This document shows positions 33,499 to 41,526 of a DNA stretch of 64,000 nucleotides, piece after piece. The translations under genes and the position numbers were made by a program. Source of the stretch: Pseudonocardia humida (GTDB lineage Bacteria; Actinomycetota; Actinomycetes; Mycobacteriales; Pseudonocardiaceae); NCBI RefSeq assembly GCF_023898865.1, contig NZ_JAGSOV010000035.1:1-64000 (forward strand), read 5' to 3'. Position 1 is the stretch's first letter. Every line of letters starts with the position of its first letter. A model generated the notes under the pieces. That model was not told the origin of the DNA, made no database searches, and worked only from the letters and a program-made list of their open reading frames with translations.

Positions 33499-34220
33499 GC
33501 GCGCGACCCGGCGGCCTGCTCGCAGGTGCTCTGCTCGAAGCCGCCCGCGTTCCACACCGCGGTCATCGACGGGTGGCGCTCGACGTCGAAGTAGTCCTCC
33601 CAGAGCGAGCCGCGCGCGGCCCACCACGCGTCGCCGGACTGCCCGGACGCGCGCTCCAGCTCCTCGTCCTCGACCTCGACCATCGCCGCCGACCGGACGA
33701 ACGTGGCGATCGCCAGCGCGGCCAGGTTGCGCTGCGTCGGGGGGAGGTCGAGGCCGGTCAGGGTGGACAGGACGTACTCCCGCTCGGCCATCGTCCCGGG
33801 CCCGGCGGGCGGTCGGGCCGCCGAGACGTGGCGCATCCACGGGTGCCGCCGGTACATGGCCAGGGTGCGCTCGGCGTAGAGGTCGACCTGCTCGCGCCAC
33901 GGGCCGGGGCGCGGCTCGCCGGGGCCGGGGAGGGCGCGGTCGGTGAGGACCTCGTCGACCATCAGCTCGACGAGCTCGGCCTTCGCGCGCACATAGCTGT
34001 AGAGCGTCATGGTGCCGACGCCGAGCGCGGTCGCGACCCGGCCCATCGTCAGCTTCGCCAGCCCGTCGGCGTCGGCCAGCTCGACCGCGGCCCGCACCAG
34101 CTCGTCGACCGAGAGCCGGGGTGGGCGGCCGGGGCCGGTGGGGCGGTCGGGGAGCGGGCGGTGGCGGCGCCACAGCAGGGCGAGCACGCGGTCGGGGTCG
34201 CCAGGCTTGTCCGTGGGCAC
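33450..34220 (-). CDS. TetR-family regulator with TetR_C_1-like domain
   Basis: A 256-residue regulator. The HTH region is LTMGRVATALGVGTMTLYSYV, followed by MVDEVLTDRALPGPGEPRPG and ALAIATFVRSAAMVEVEDEE, the layout of larger TetR proteins with a TetR_C_1 ligand domain. GTG 34220 follows GAGGAGG at optimal spacing. Divergent from the NmrA-like gene; the spacer contains CGTA-gacca-TACG as a weak operator candidate. Confidence 0.85.
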   Translation of the reverse strand: MPTDKPGDPDRVLALLWRRHRPLPDRPTGPGRPPRLSVDELVRAAVELADADGLAKLTMGRVATALGVGTMTLYSYVRAKAELVELMVDEVLTDRALPGPGEPRPGPWREQVDLYAERTLAMYRRHPWMRHVSAARPPAGPGTMAEREYVLSTLTGLDLPPTQRNLAALAIATFVRSAAMVEVEDEELERASGQSGDAWWAARGSLWEDYFDVERHPSMTAVWNAGGFEQSTCEQAAGSRAYGLDRLLDGIESPSR

Positions 34221-34291
34221 GGTCCTCCTCGCAAATCCCGTAGACCATACGCCTATAGTTTTCCGTACCACGCACGACAAAAGGGGGAGCC

Positions 34292-35107
34292 ATGACGATC
34301 CTGGTGACGGGCGCGACCGCCAACGTCGGCCGGATGCTGGTCGACGCACTGCTCGCGGCCGGGGAGACCGACGTCCGGGCGCTGACGGTCTCGCCGCGAC
34401 GGGCCGCCCTGCCGTCCGGTGTGGACGTCGTCGTCGGCCAGGTCGGGCGGCCGGAGACGGTGCGCCCCGCCCTGGAGGGCGTCGACCGGATGTACCTGGC
34501 GCCGAGCCCGTCGACCGCGCGGGAGGTCGCCGCGCTGGCCGCCGCGGCCGGCGTGCGCCGGATCGTCGACCTGGCCGGCGGGGAGGGCGGCTCCTGGCAC
34601 GCCATCGAGGGCGACGTAGAGGCCTCCGGGGTGGCCTGGACCCACCTCGAACCCGGCGAGTTCATGTCCAACGCCCTGGACTGGGCCGACGAGATCCGCA
34701 CCGAGGGCGCCGTCCGCGACGCGCACCCGACCTCGGCCAACGCCCCGATCGACATGCGCGACATCGCCGCGGTCGCGGCCGCCACCCTGCTGCGGGACGA
34801 CCACGCGGGCAGGCGCTACCCGCTGACCGGCCCGCAGTCGCTGACCCGCGCGGAGATGGTGGCGACCATCGGCGCCGCGCTCGGGCGCGAGGTGCCCTAC
34901 GTCGAGCTCACCCACGAGGAGGCCATCGCCCGCAAGGCCGCGCGCGGTATGGGCGAGGAGGTGGCGCGGTGGTACGTGGAGGGGATGGCCCTGCTCGTCG
35001 AGCACCCGCAGCAGGCGGACCCCTCCGTCGAGCGGATCCTCGGCCGTCCCGCCACGACGTTCGCCCAGTGGGCGCGGGACAACGTCGACGCCTTCCGCGC
35101 CCCCTGA
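34292..35107 (+). CDS. NmrA/SDR-type NAD(P)-binding protein
   Basis: A 271-residue atypical SDR: TILVTGATANVGRMLVDALL is the Rossmann motif, VRALTVSPRRA the NADP-binding loop, and WTHLEPGEFMSNALDWADEI matches the NmrA-like family; the catalytic Tyr-Lys pair is not evident. ATG follows AAAGGGGGAGCC. Probably controlled by the divergent TetR protein. A copy of the 61-bp palindrome starts 16 bases after its stop. Confidence 0.83.
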   Translation: MTILVTGATANVGRMLVDALLAAGETDVRALTVSPRRAALPSGVDVVVGQVGRPETVRPALEGVDRMYLAPSPSTAREVAALAAAAGVRRIVDLAGGEGGSWHAIEGDVEASGVAWTHLEPGEFMSNALDWADEIRTEGAVRDAHPTSANAPIDMRDIAAVAAATLLRDDHAGRRYPLTGPQSLTRAEMVATIGAALGREVPYVELTHEEAIARKAARGMGEEVARWYVEGMALLVEHPQQADPSVERILGRPATTFAQWARDNVDAFRAP

Positions 35108-35122
35108 CCCGCCCTCCACCCC

Positions 35123-35183
35123 GTCGAGAACGAACCTGTTGTCGTTTTGGACCGGTCAAAACGGCGACAAGTTCGTTCTCGAC
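35123..35183. repeat. 61-bp palindromic repeat, copy C
   Basis: Same length and arms as copy A (outer arm GTCGAGAACGAAC), with the centre reading GGACCGGTCA so that one base breaks the core palindrome. It separates the NmrA-like gene from the fused IclR/MFS/decarboxylase remnants that begin about 20 bases later. Confidence 0.9.
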
Positions 35184-35203
35184 GGGGCGGTGCGGGGCGG
35201 GCG

Positions 35204-36404
35204 GAGGTGCGGGTGCGCTCGCGGGTGGGGCGGCTGTTGCCGCTGCACGCCAGCGGACCGGGCAAGGTCCTGCTGGCGCACGCGCCGCCGGCGCTGGTCA
35301 GCGTGCGGCTGCCGGGGATCGGCGTGTACGTCCTGGTGCTGCTGGCCGGCGTGTTCGTGTTCAGCTCGCAGGTCCTCGTCTACGCGTTCGTCAGCCACCT
35401 CTACCCGGCGATCGTCGTGGGCGCCGACGCCGACCGCGACGACACCTGGGCCGCGCTGGTCGCCCTGGCCGAAAGGCTGGGCTGCCCGGTGTGGCAGGAG
35501 GTCTTCTCCGCCCGGGCCGGCTTCCCGCAGGACCACCCGCAGTTCGCCGGGCACCTGCCGGCCGGGCGCGCCCGGCTGCGCGACGCCGTCGCCGGGCACG
35601 ACGTGCTGCTGGTCGTCGGGGCGCCGGTGTTCCGCCAGTACCCGTTCGAGGCGGGGCCGCTGGTCGCCAGGGGGACGACGATCGCGCTGGTCACCGACGA
35701 CCCCGACGACGCCCACCACAGCCCCGTCGACCTGGCCATGCTCGCGCCGCCGGGACCGGTGTGCCGGGCGCCGGCCGAGGCCGTCCCGGCCCGGTCGGGC
35801 GGCTTCCGGCGGGCTGCCGCGGAGCCGGTGGCGCTGCCGTCGGGGCCGGAGCCGCTGCGCGCCGCGCAGGTGCTCTCCGCGCTCGCGGCGCGGATCACCC
35901 CGGACACCGTGGTCGTCGAGGAGACCCCGTCGAGCCGCCGCGACCTGCACCGACTGGTCCCGGCCCGGGCCTCGCTGGGTTCCTGTCGGCGACGATGGCG
36001 GGCTCGGGTTCGCGCTGCCCGCGGCGATCGGCGTGCGGATGGCGCAGCCCCGCCGGCCCGTGGTCGCCGTGGTCGGCGACGGGTCGTCGCTCCACGCGAT
36101 CCAGGCGCTGTGGAGCGCGGCGCACTACGGCTGCGGCGTGCTGTTCGTGGTGCTGGCCAACGGCCGGTACGCCGTCATGGACCGGCTGGCCGAGCAGCAC
36201 GGCGCGGACGAGCCGCCGTGGCCGGCGTTCCCCGAGGTGAGCGTGGCGGGCCTGGCCCTGGCCCTGGGCTGCCCGGCGCGACGGGTGCGGACCGGCGACG
36301 AGCTGGCCGCGGCGCTGGACGAGGTCGTCCCGACGCTGGACGGGCGGACGGAGCCGCTGGTCCTGGAGGTGGCGGTGCGCGTCGAGGGCACGTTCCGGCC
36401 GTGA
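35204..36404 (+). pseudogene. fused remnants: IclR regulator, MFS transporter, benzoylformate decarboxylase
   Basis: One open frame joins three unrelated pieces. 35204-35296: VRVRSRVGRLLPLHASGPGK then VLLAHAP, from an IclR effector domain. 35312-35407: LPGIGVYVLVLLAGVFVFSS then QVLVYAFVSHLYP, from an aromatic-acid MFS transporter. From 35411: the central and C-terminal domains of a benzoylformate-decarboxylase-type TPP enzyme (ARAGFPQDHPQFAGHLPAGR; VVAVVGDGSSLHAIQALWSA; FVVLANGRYAVMDRLAEQH). Its N-terminal PYR domain is absent. Two further frameshifts at about 35976 and 36001 each fit loss of one G from a GGG run. No functional product is expected. Confidence 0.82.
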
Positions 36405-36539
36405 CCGGCCACGAACCACGCCGGTGGGGCAGCCTCACCGGGACCGGGGGGCCACCCCTACCGATCAACCGCGGCGGCGTCTGTCACGCTGGGACGGGCT
36501 CCCGCGCCGGGGGTGCATCCCCGACCGGGAGGACTGAGC

Positions 36540-37205
36540 GTGCTCGATGTGCTGACGGGCTTCGGTGCCTTGCTGCACAGCGTGTGGCTCCTGCCCCTGC
36601 TGGCCGTGATGATCGCGGTGGACGGCCCGTTCCCGGTGCTGCCCAGCGAGACCATCCTGATGTCGGCCAGTGCGCTGGCCTTCGGCAGCCACGACGCGGT
36701 CGCGGTGCTCGCCCTGTTCCTGGTGGCCGTGGTCGGCTCGATGATCGGCGACCTGCTGGTCTTCGGCCTCGGGCGCTCGTCGCAGCGGATCGTCGCGCTG
36801 ACCGACGCGCGCACCGGCATCTCCGGCTGGGTGCGCGCCCGGCTGCTGGCCCAGCCCGGGGTCGCGCTGGTCGGCGCCCGCCTGGTGCCGGGCGGACGCC
36901 TGGTCAGCACGGCCGCGGCCGGCCGGTTCGGGCTGCCGCTGCGCCGGTTCCTGCCCTGGACGCTGGCCAGCTCGGTGGTGTGGAGCTGCTACATGCTGCT
37001 GGTCGGGCTGGCGCTCGGCCCGGTCACCGGCGGCCGGCCGTTGCCGTGCCTCATCGCCGGCGTGATCATGGCGGCGGTCACCGCGGGCGCGTTCGCGATC
37101 GGTCAGCGCATCCGGGCCCGTCGGGCGGCGCGCCGCGCGGTCGCGATGCCGCTCCCGATCTCCGTCTCCCCGGAGCCGGACGTCGAACTGCCCCGCGCGG
37201 CCTGA
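36540..37205 (+). CDS. DedA-family membrane protein
   Basis: A 221-residue polytopic protein. VDGPFPVLPSETILMSASAL is the conserved acidic first re-entrant region and ALVGARLVPGGRLVSTAAAG the second (F/L-x-x-R-x-x-P-G-x-R) of DedA/VTT proteins, implicated in lipid flipping and proton-motive-force homeostasis. GTG 36540 follows GGGAGGACTGA. Its last 34 codons overlap the convergent serine-hydrolase gene by 103 bases. Confidence 0.85.
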   Translation: MLDVLTGFGALLHSVWLLPLLAVMIAVDGPFPVLPSETILMSASALAFGSHDAVAVLALFLVAVVGSMIGDLLVFGLGRSSQRIVALTDARTGISGWVRARLLAQPGVALVGARLVPGGRLVSTAAAGRFGLPLRRFLPWTLASSVVWSCYMLLVGLALGPVTGGRPLPCLIAGVIMAAVTAGAFAIGQRIRARRAARRAVAMPLPISVSPEPDVELPRAA

Positions 37206-38605
37206 GCCACCCGCGCCACGGCGACCCCGGCCCCGCCGCCCGCCGCGACCACGAGCAGCAGGACCAGCAGCGGGTACAGGTACAGCACCTGCACCCAGGC
37301 CAGGTCGCGGCCGCGGTAGAGCACTCCGAACACCCGGTGCACGCCCAGCAGCAGCGCGGTCGGGGCGAGCAGCGGCAGCGTGCGCAGCAGCGCCGTCGCC
37401 ACCGAGCGCCGGCGGGCCGCCCACCGGTCCGCGCGCCGCACCCCGCGCACGGCCAGCCACGCCGTACCGGCCGCCAACGCGAGCAGCGCGGCGTCGACGA
37501 CCGCGCGCGACGACCCGGCCGGCGGCGGCGCGGTGCCTTCCACCAGCGCGACGAGCTGCTCGGCGAGCGCGCCGGCGTCGCCGTCCACCGGCCCGGTGTT
37601 GGCCAGCACCGCGATCCCGTACCCGGAGGCGGGCAGCAGCGCCTGGTGGGCGGTGCAGGTGAACAGGTCGCCGCCGTGCTCGACGACCGGCGCCCCGGCG
37701 GCGGTGGTGCCGACCGACCAGCCCAGCGCGTACGACCTGGACGCGGGCGAGGACGGGGTGTGCAGCGTCGCGACCGTCGCGGGGGTCGCGACCGACCGCC
37801 CGTCGGGGCCGGTGCCGTCGGTCTGCGCGATGAGCCAGGCGGCCATGTCGCGCGCGGAGCTGAGCACGCCCCCCGAGCCCGCGCCGAACGCGGCCGGCTC
37901 GCGGACCGGGACCGCCGCACCGAGCACCCGGACGTGCCCGGTGGGGCCGGGCGGCAGGTCGCGGTCGGTGTCGATGCCGCGACTGTCGCGCATGCCGAGC
38001 GGCGCGAAGATCTGCTCACGCAGGTGGGTGGCGAACGGTCGGCCGCTGACCACCTCCACCAGCCGGGCGGCGACCTGGTAGTTCGGGTTGTGGTACTCCC
38101 AGTGCGTGCCGGGCTCGGCCACCAGTCCGGCGGTGCGCAGCTGCGCCACCGACTCGCGCAGGGTGCCGGGTTGCTCCCGGCTCGCCGACGGGAACGCGCG
38201 GTCGGACAGTCCGGAGGTCTGGTCGAGCAGCTGCCGCACGGTGACGGCGTCGGCCCGCGGGTCGTCCGGGGCGAACTCCGGCAGGTGCTCGCGCACCGGG
38301 TCGTCGAGCGCGACGGCGCCGTCCTCCACGAGCTGCAGCACGGCCAGCGCGGTGACCGACTTGCTCAGCGAGGCGATCGGCATGGCGGTGCGCTCGGTGA
38401 CCGGCTCGCCGGTAGCGGTGCGGCCGTGCCCGCCCGCGTGCACGACGTGGCGGCCGCGGGTGACGGCGACGGCGACACCCGGTAGCCCGGTCTCGTCCAG
38501 GTAGCGCTCGACCAGCGCCGCCACGGCGACCCCGTCGACCGGGGCCGTCGGTGCGGCGGTGGGGACGGTGGCCAGGGCGGCGGCGAGAAGCAGGTGGACG
38601 AGCAC
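37103..38605 (-). CDS. beta-lactamase-family serine hydrolase with C-terminal membrane segments
   Basis: A 500-residue exported protein. After the signal peptide (VLVHLLLAAALATVPTAAPT) comes a class C-type hydrolase: catalytic S-x-x-K as ASLSKSVTAL near residue 84, YxN as HWEYHNPNYQVAARLVE, and HGGDLFTCTAHQALL replacing KTG. After about residue 365 there are four helices (ALLALAAGTAWLAVRG; LPLLAPTALLLGVHR; VQVLYLYPLLVLLLVVAAG). It may trim peptidoglycan peptides or hydrolyse D-amino esters. The Arg-rich tail overlaps dedA. Confidence 0.83.
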   Translation of the reverse strand: MLVHLLLAAALATVPTAAPTAPVDGVAVAALVERYLDETGLPGVAVAVTRGRHVVHAGGHGRTATGEPVTERTAMPIASLSKSVTALAVLQLVEDGAVALDDPVREHLPEFAPDDPRADAVTVRQLLDQTSGLSDRAFPSASREQPGTLRESVAQLRTAGLVAEPGTHWEYHNPNYQVAARLVEVVSGRPFATHLREQIFAPLGMRDSRGIDTDRDLPPGPTGHVRVLGAAVPVREPAAFGAGSGGVLSSARDMAAWLIAQTDGTGPDGRSVATPATVATLHTPSSPASRSYALGWSVGTTAAGAPVVEHGGDLFTCTAHQALLPASGYGIAVLANTGPVDGDAGALAEQLVALVEGTAPPPAGSSRAVVDAALLALAAGTAWLAVRGVRRADRWAARRRSVATALLRTLPLLAPTALLLGVHRVFGVLYRGRDLAWVQVLYLYPLLVLLLVVAAGGGAGVAVARVAQAARGSSTSGSGETEIGSGIATARRAARRARMR

Positions 38606-38640
38606 GTGGCGCAGTGTCCGGGCGCGGAGGGCGCCGGCGC

Positions 38641-38658
38641 ATCGGACCGCGGTCCGAT
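38641..38658. promoter_or_regulatory. 18-base perfect palindrome in divergent promoter
   Basis: ATCGGACCGCGGTCCGAT is a perfect palindrome 36 bases upstream of the serine-hydrolase start and 34 bases upstream of the sensor-kinase start. Candidate binding site for the adjacent NarL-type response regulator or another factor. Confidence 0.5.
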
Positions 38659-38691
38659 CCCGGACGCGCGGTTCCCCGTTACCGTCGGGCG

Positions 38692-39825
38692 GTGCGCTCC
38701 ACCTGGGACGGGCGGTCGGGCCCGCTGCTGGCGGCGGACGCGGCGGCCGCGCTCGCGCTCGGGCTGTTCGCCGCGTTCCGCACCCCCGTGCCCGAGCCGT
38801 GGAACTGGCTGGTCGCCGCCGCGCTGGCCGCACCGCTGACCGTGCGCAGGCTCCGGCCGGCCGCCGTCTTCGCGGTCGTCGCGGTGGTGGCCGCGGTCGC
38901 CGTCGGCACCGGCGCCGCGGAGGACGCCGCGGTGCCGGCGGTCGGGTTCGCCCTGTACCCGATCGCGCTGAGCGCCGGGCGCCGCGCCGCGTCGGTCGCC
39001 GTGGTGGCGGCGCTGGTGGCGGTGCCCGGTGCGGGCCTGGTCGGCGCCGCGGTGCCCGGGCTGCGCCGGGTCGCCGTCCCGGCCGGGTGGGAGTCCTTCG
39101 CGACCACGCCCGGCTCGGCGGCGGCCTACGCCGTCGTGGTGATCACCGGGGCATGGGCGCTGGGTCGGGCGCTGCGGGCCCGCCGGGCGGCCCGCGCGGA
39201 GCTGGCCGCGCTGCGGGCCCGCCAGGCGGTGGCCGAGGAGCGGCTGCGCATCGCTCGCGACGTGCACGACGCCGTCGGGCACAGCCTCGGCCTGATCACC
39301 ATGCGCGCCGCGGTGGCCCGCCACCTCGCCGACAGCCACCCCGAGCAGGGCCGGGTCGCGCTGGAGGAGATCGAGCGGACCGGGCGGGAGTCGCTGGCGG
39401 AGGTCCGCGCGGTGCTCGGCGCCCTGCGCGACGGCCCGTCCGCGCCCGATCCGCTCGCCCACCTCGTCGAGCAGGCCCGCGCCGCCGGGGTCGTCGTGGA
39501 GGTCGGGTCGACCGAGCTGGACGGTGTGCCCGCCGACGTGCGGACGTCGGCGCTGCGGATCGTGCGGGAGGCGTTGACCAACGTGCGCCGCCACGCCGGG
39601 CCGACCCGCTGCCGGCTCGAGCTCGACGCCGACCCGGACGGGCTCACCCTCACGATCGTCGACGACGGCCCGCGGCCCGGCGAACGGCCGGCCGAGGGGC
39701 ACGGCCTGCTCGGCATGCGCGAGCGCGCGGCCCGGCACGGCGGCACGCTCACCGCGGGCCCGGAGCCGGGCGGCGGGTTCGGTGTCCGGGCCCGGTTGCC
39801 GTTCACCGGAGCGGGCCGTGGCTGA
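38692..39825 (+). CDS. sensor histidine kinase, HisKA_3 (NarX/DesK) type
   Basis: A 377-residue kinase with about five N-terminal helices (VFAVVAVVAAVAVGTGAA; VAVVAALVAVPGAGLVGAAV and others) and no large extracellular domain. The H box is ERLRIARDVHDAVGHSLGLI, DHp helix two RVALEEIERTGRESLAEVRA, and the ATPase has REALTNVRRHAG and GHGLLGMRERAARHGG. The stop overlaps the start of the response regulator by eight bases. Signal unknown; likely membrane or envelope stress. Confidence 0.92.
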   Translation: MRSTWDGRSGPLLAADAAAALALGLFAAFRTPVPEPWNWLVAAALAAPLTVRRLRPAAVFAVVAVVAAVAVGTGAAEDAAVPAVGFALYPIALSAGRRAASVAVVAALVAVPGAGLVGAAVPGLRRVAVPAGWESFATTPGSAAAYAVVVITGAWALGRALRARRAARAELAALRARQAVAEERLRIARDVHDAVGHSLGLITMRAAVARHLADSHPEQGRVALEEIERTGRESLAEVRAVLGALRDGPSAPDPLAHLVEQARAAGVVVEVGSTELDGVPADVRTSALRIVREALTNVRRHAGPTRCRLELDADPDGLTLTIVDDGPRPGERPAEGHGLLGMRERAARHGGTLTAGPEPGGGFGVRARLPFTGAGRG

Positions 39826-40462
39826 GCGGGTGCGGGTGCTGCTGGCCGACGACGACCCCGCCCTGCGCGCGACGCTGCGGCTGCTGCTGGAGGCCACCCC
39901 CGGCATGGCGGTGGTGGGGGAGGCGGGCGACGGGCGGGAGGCCGTCGAGCTGGTCGCGGCGCTCGCGCCGGACGTCGTGCTGATGGACGTGCGGATGCCG
40001 CGGCTGGACGGCGTCGAGGCGACGCGGCGGATCGTGGGCTCCGGCGCGGCCGCGCGGGTGCTCGTGCTGACCACGTTCGACCTGGACGAGCACGTGCACG
40101 CCGCGCTGCGCGCCGGGGCGGCCGGCTTCCTGCTCAAGGACGCGCCCCCGGCCCGGCTGCTCGATGCCGTCCGCGTGGTGGCGGCGGGCGAGGCGCTGCT
40201 GGCGCCCACCGTGACCCGGCGGCTGATCGCCCGGTTCACCCGCGGTGCGGACCGGGCCGCGCTGGCCGGCGTGACCCCGCGCGAGCGGGACGTGCTCGTG
40301 CTGATCACCGAAGGGCTGTCCAACGCCGAGATCCAGCAGCGCCTGCGGCTGAGCCGGGGCACGGTGAAGACCCACATCGGCCGGCTGATGAGCAAGCTCG
40401 GCGCCCGCGACCGGGCGCAGCTGGTCATCGCGGGCTACCGGGCGGGGCTGGGGGATCCGTAG
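39818..40462 (+). CDS. NarL/LuxR-family response regulator
   Basis: A 214-residue regulator: receiver with VLLADDDPAL, phospho-Asp in VVLMDVRMPRLDG and Lys in FLLKDAPP; the LuxR HTH is VTPRERDVLVLITEGLSNAE then IQQRLRLSRGTVKTHIGRLM. GTG 39818 overlaps the kinase stop. Cognate partner of the preceding kinase. Confidence 0.93.
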   Translation: MAERVRVLLADDDPALRATLRLLLEATPGMAVVGEAGDGREAVELVAALAPDVVLMDVRMPRLDGVEATRRIVGSGAAARVLVLTTFDLDEHVHAALRAGAAGFLLKDAPPARLLDAVRVVAAGEALLAPTVTRRLIARFTRGADRAALAGVTPRERDVLVLITEGLSNAEIQQRLRLSRGTVKTHIGRLMSKLGARDRAQLVIAGYRAGLGDP

Positions 40463-40473
40463 CGACGGTTACG

Positions 40474-40539
40474 AGAGCAGTGCTCTTGACGTGGAGCACG
40501 ACGTGCGGTTCACTGTTCCTAACAGAGAGCACCGCTCTC
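40474..40539. promoter_or_regulatory. paired operators and promoter of the deazaflavin oxidoreductase
   Basis: AGAGCA-g-TGCTCT (40474-40486) and GAGAGC-acc-GCTCTC (40525-40539), two perfect palindromes sharing the GAGAGC core and flanking a TTGACG -35-like box at 40486-40491. A repressor binding both would block transcription. The regulator is not encoded next to the gene. Confidence 0.6.
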
Positions 40540-40557
40540 GAACCGAGGAGGAACACC

Positions 40558-41007
40558 ATGACCGACACCCAGCGCAACCTCCGCCCCGGCCGCGCCGACC
40601 GTGTCTTCAACTCGGTCGTCCAGTGGCTGACCCGCCGCGGCGTCAGCGTGATGGGCTCGCGCGTGCTCGCCGTCCGCGGCCGCTCCAGCGGGCAGTGGCG
40701 GACCGTCCCGGTCAACCTGCTCGTCATCGACGGCGAGCGCTACCTGGTCGCCCCGCGCGGCCACACCCAGTGGGTGCGCAACATGCGCGCCGCCGGGGGC
40801 GGCGAGCTGCGGCTGGGCCGCACGGTCGAGGCCATCGCCGTCGAGGAGCTGCCCGACGCGGCCAAGCCGGCGATCCTGCGGGAGTACCTGCGCAAGTGGG
40901 CCTGGGAGGTCGGGCGCTTCTTCGAGGGCGTCGACAAGAACTCGTCGGACGCGGCGCTGCTCGGGATCGCGCCCGGCTTCCCGGTGTTCCGCCTGGTCGA
41001 GCGGTGA
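40558..41007 (+). CDS. nitroreductase/deazaflavin-dependent oxidoreductase
   Basis: A 149-residue Ddn-like split-barrel protein: RVLAVRGRSSGQWRTVPVNL and GHTQWVRNMRAAGGGELRLG match the F420-dependent nitroreductase family. ATG 40558 follows GAGGAGGAACACC. Its promoter carries two matched palindromes. Confidence 0.83.
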   Translation: MTDTQRNLRPGRADRVFNSVVQWLTRRGVSVMGSRVLAVRGRSSGQWRTVPVNLLVIDGERYLVAPRGHTQWVRNMRAAGGGELRLGRTVEAIAVEELPDAAKPAILREYLRKWAWEVGRFFEGVDKNSSDAALLGIAPGFPVFRLVER

Positions 41008-41125
41008 CCGGCACGAGGATCAACCGGCGCCGGCGGGGGCTCCCCAGTCCCGCCGGCCCCGGTCACGGTCTTCAACGGCGCACCGCAGCGCGGGTTACGG
41101 GTTCGATCGGAAAAGATCAGGACTG

Positions 41126-41410
41126 GTGCCCGGCGCCCCGCCACCGCACACTCGGCTCGTGCGCGACGAGCGATGGGTGGGCGAGGTCGGCGAGGACAAC
41201 GCCCGCTGGCTGGCCACCGAGAGCCGCACGGCCCGGCTCGCCTCCGAGTACCGCCCGCGCGACCTCGGCGACGGCCGCGTCGAGTACGGCTACCGGGCCC
41301 TCGACGCCGCCCGCGAGCTCGGCGAGGAGGAGGACGGCTACCTCACCGACGACGCCGAGGGCCTGCGCGTCTGGATCGGCGATGACGCCTACGAGCTGGA
41401 GAGCTCCTGA
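41126..41410 (+). CDS. small acidic hypothetical protein
   Basis: A 94-residue, very acidic protein (ARELGEEEDGYLTDDAEGLR, then VWIGDDAYELESS). GTG 41126 has an AGGA close by; GTG 41159 (VRDERWV) would shorten it by 11. Third-position G/C bias is that of a real gene. No family recognised. Confidence 0.5.
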   Translation: MPGAPPPHTRLVRDERWVGEVGEDNARWLATESRTARLASEYRPRDLGDGRVEYGYRALDAARELGEEEDGYLTDDAEGLRVWIGDDAYELESS

Positions 41411-41455
41411 GCGCCCCGGCCTCGGCCGGGACACCCGCCGCGACTCCTGACCCTG

Positions 41456-41509
41456 GTTCAGGAAGCCACGATGCTGCCCGCAGAGGGCGGCATCGTGGCT
41501 TTCCTGAAC
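41456..41509. terminator. bidirectional terminator-like hairpin
   Basis: Arms of about 24 bases (outer GTTCAGGAA / TTCCTGAAC, inner CCACGATGC / GCATCGTGG, then GCCC/GGGC) with one bulge, one wobble and loop GCAGA. It sits between the convergent small acidic gene and the HelD-like gene, 17 bases past the latter's stop, so it can serve both. Confidence 0.75.
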
Positions 41510-41526
41510 TCCGGAGGGGGAGCGGG

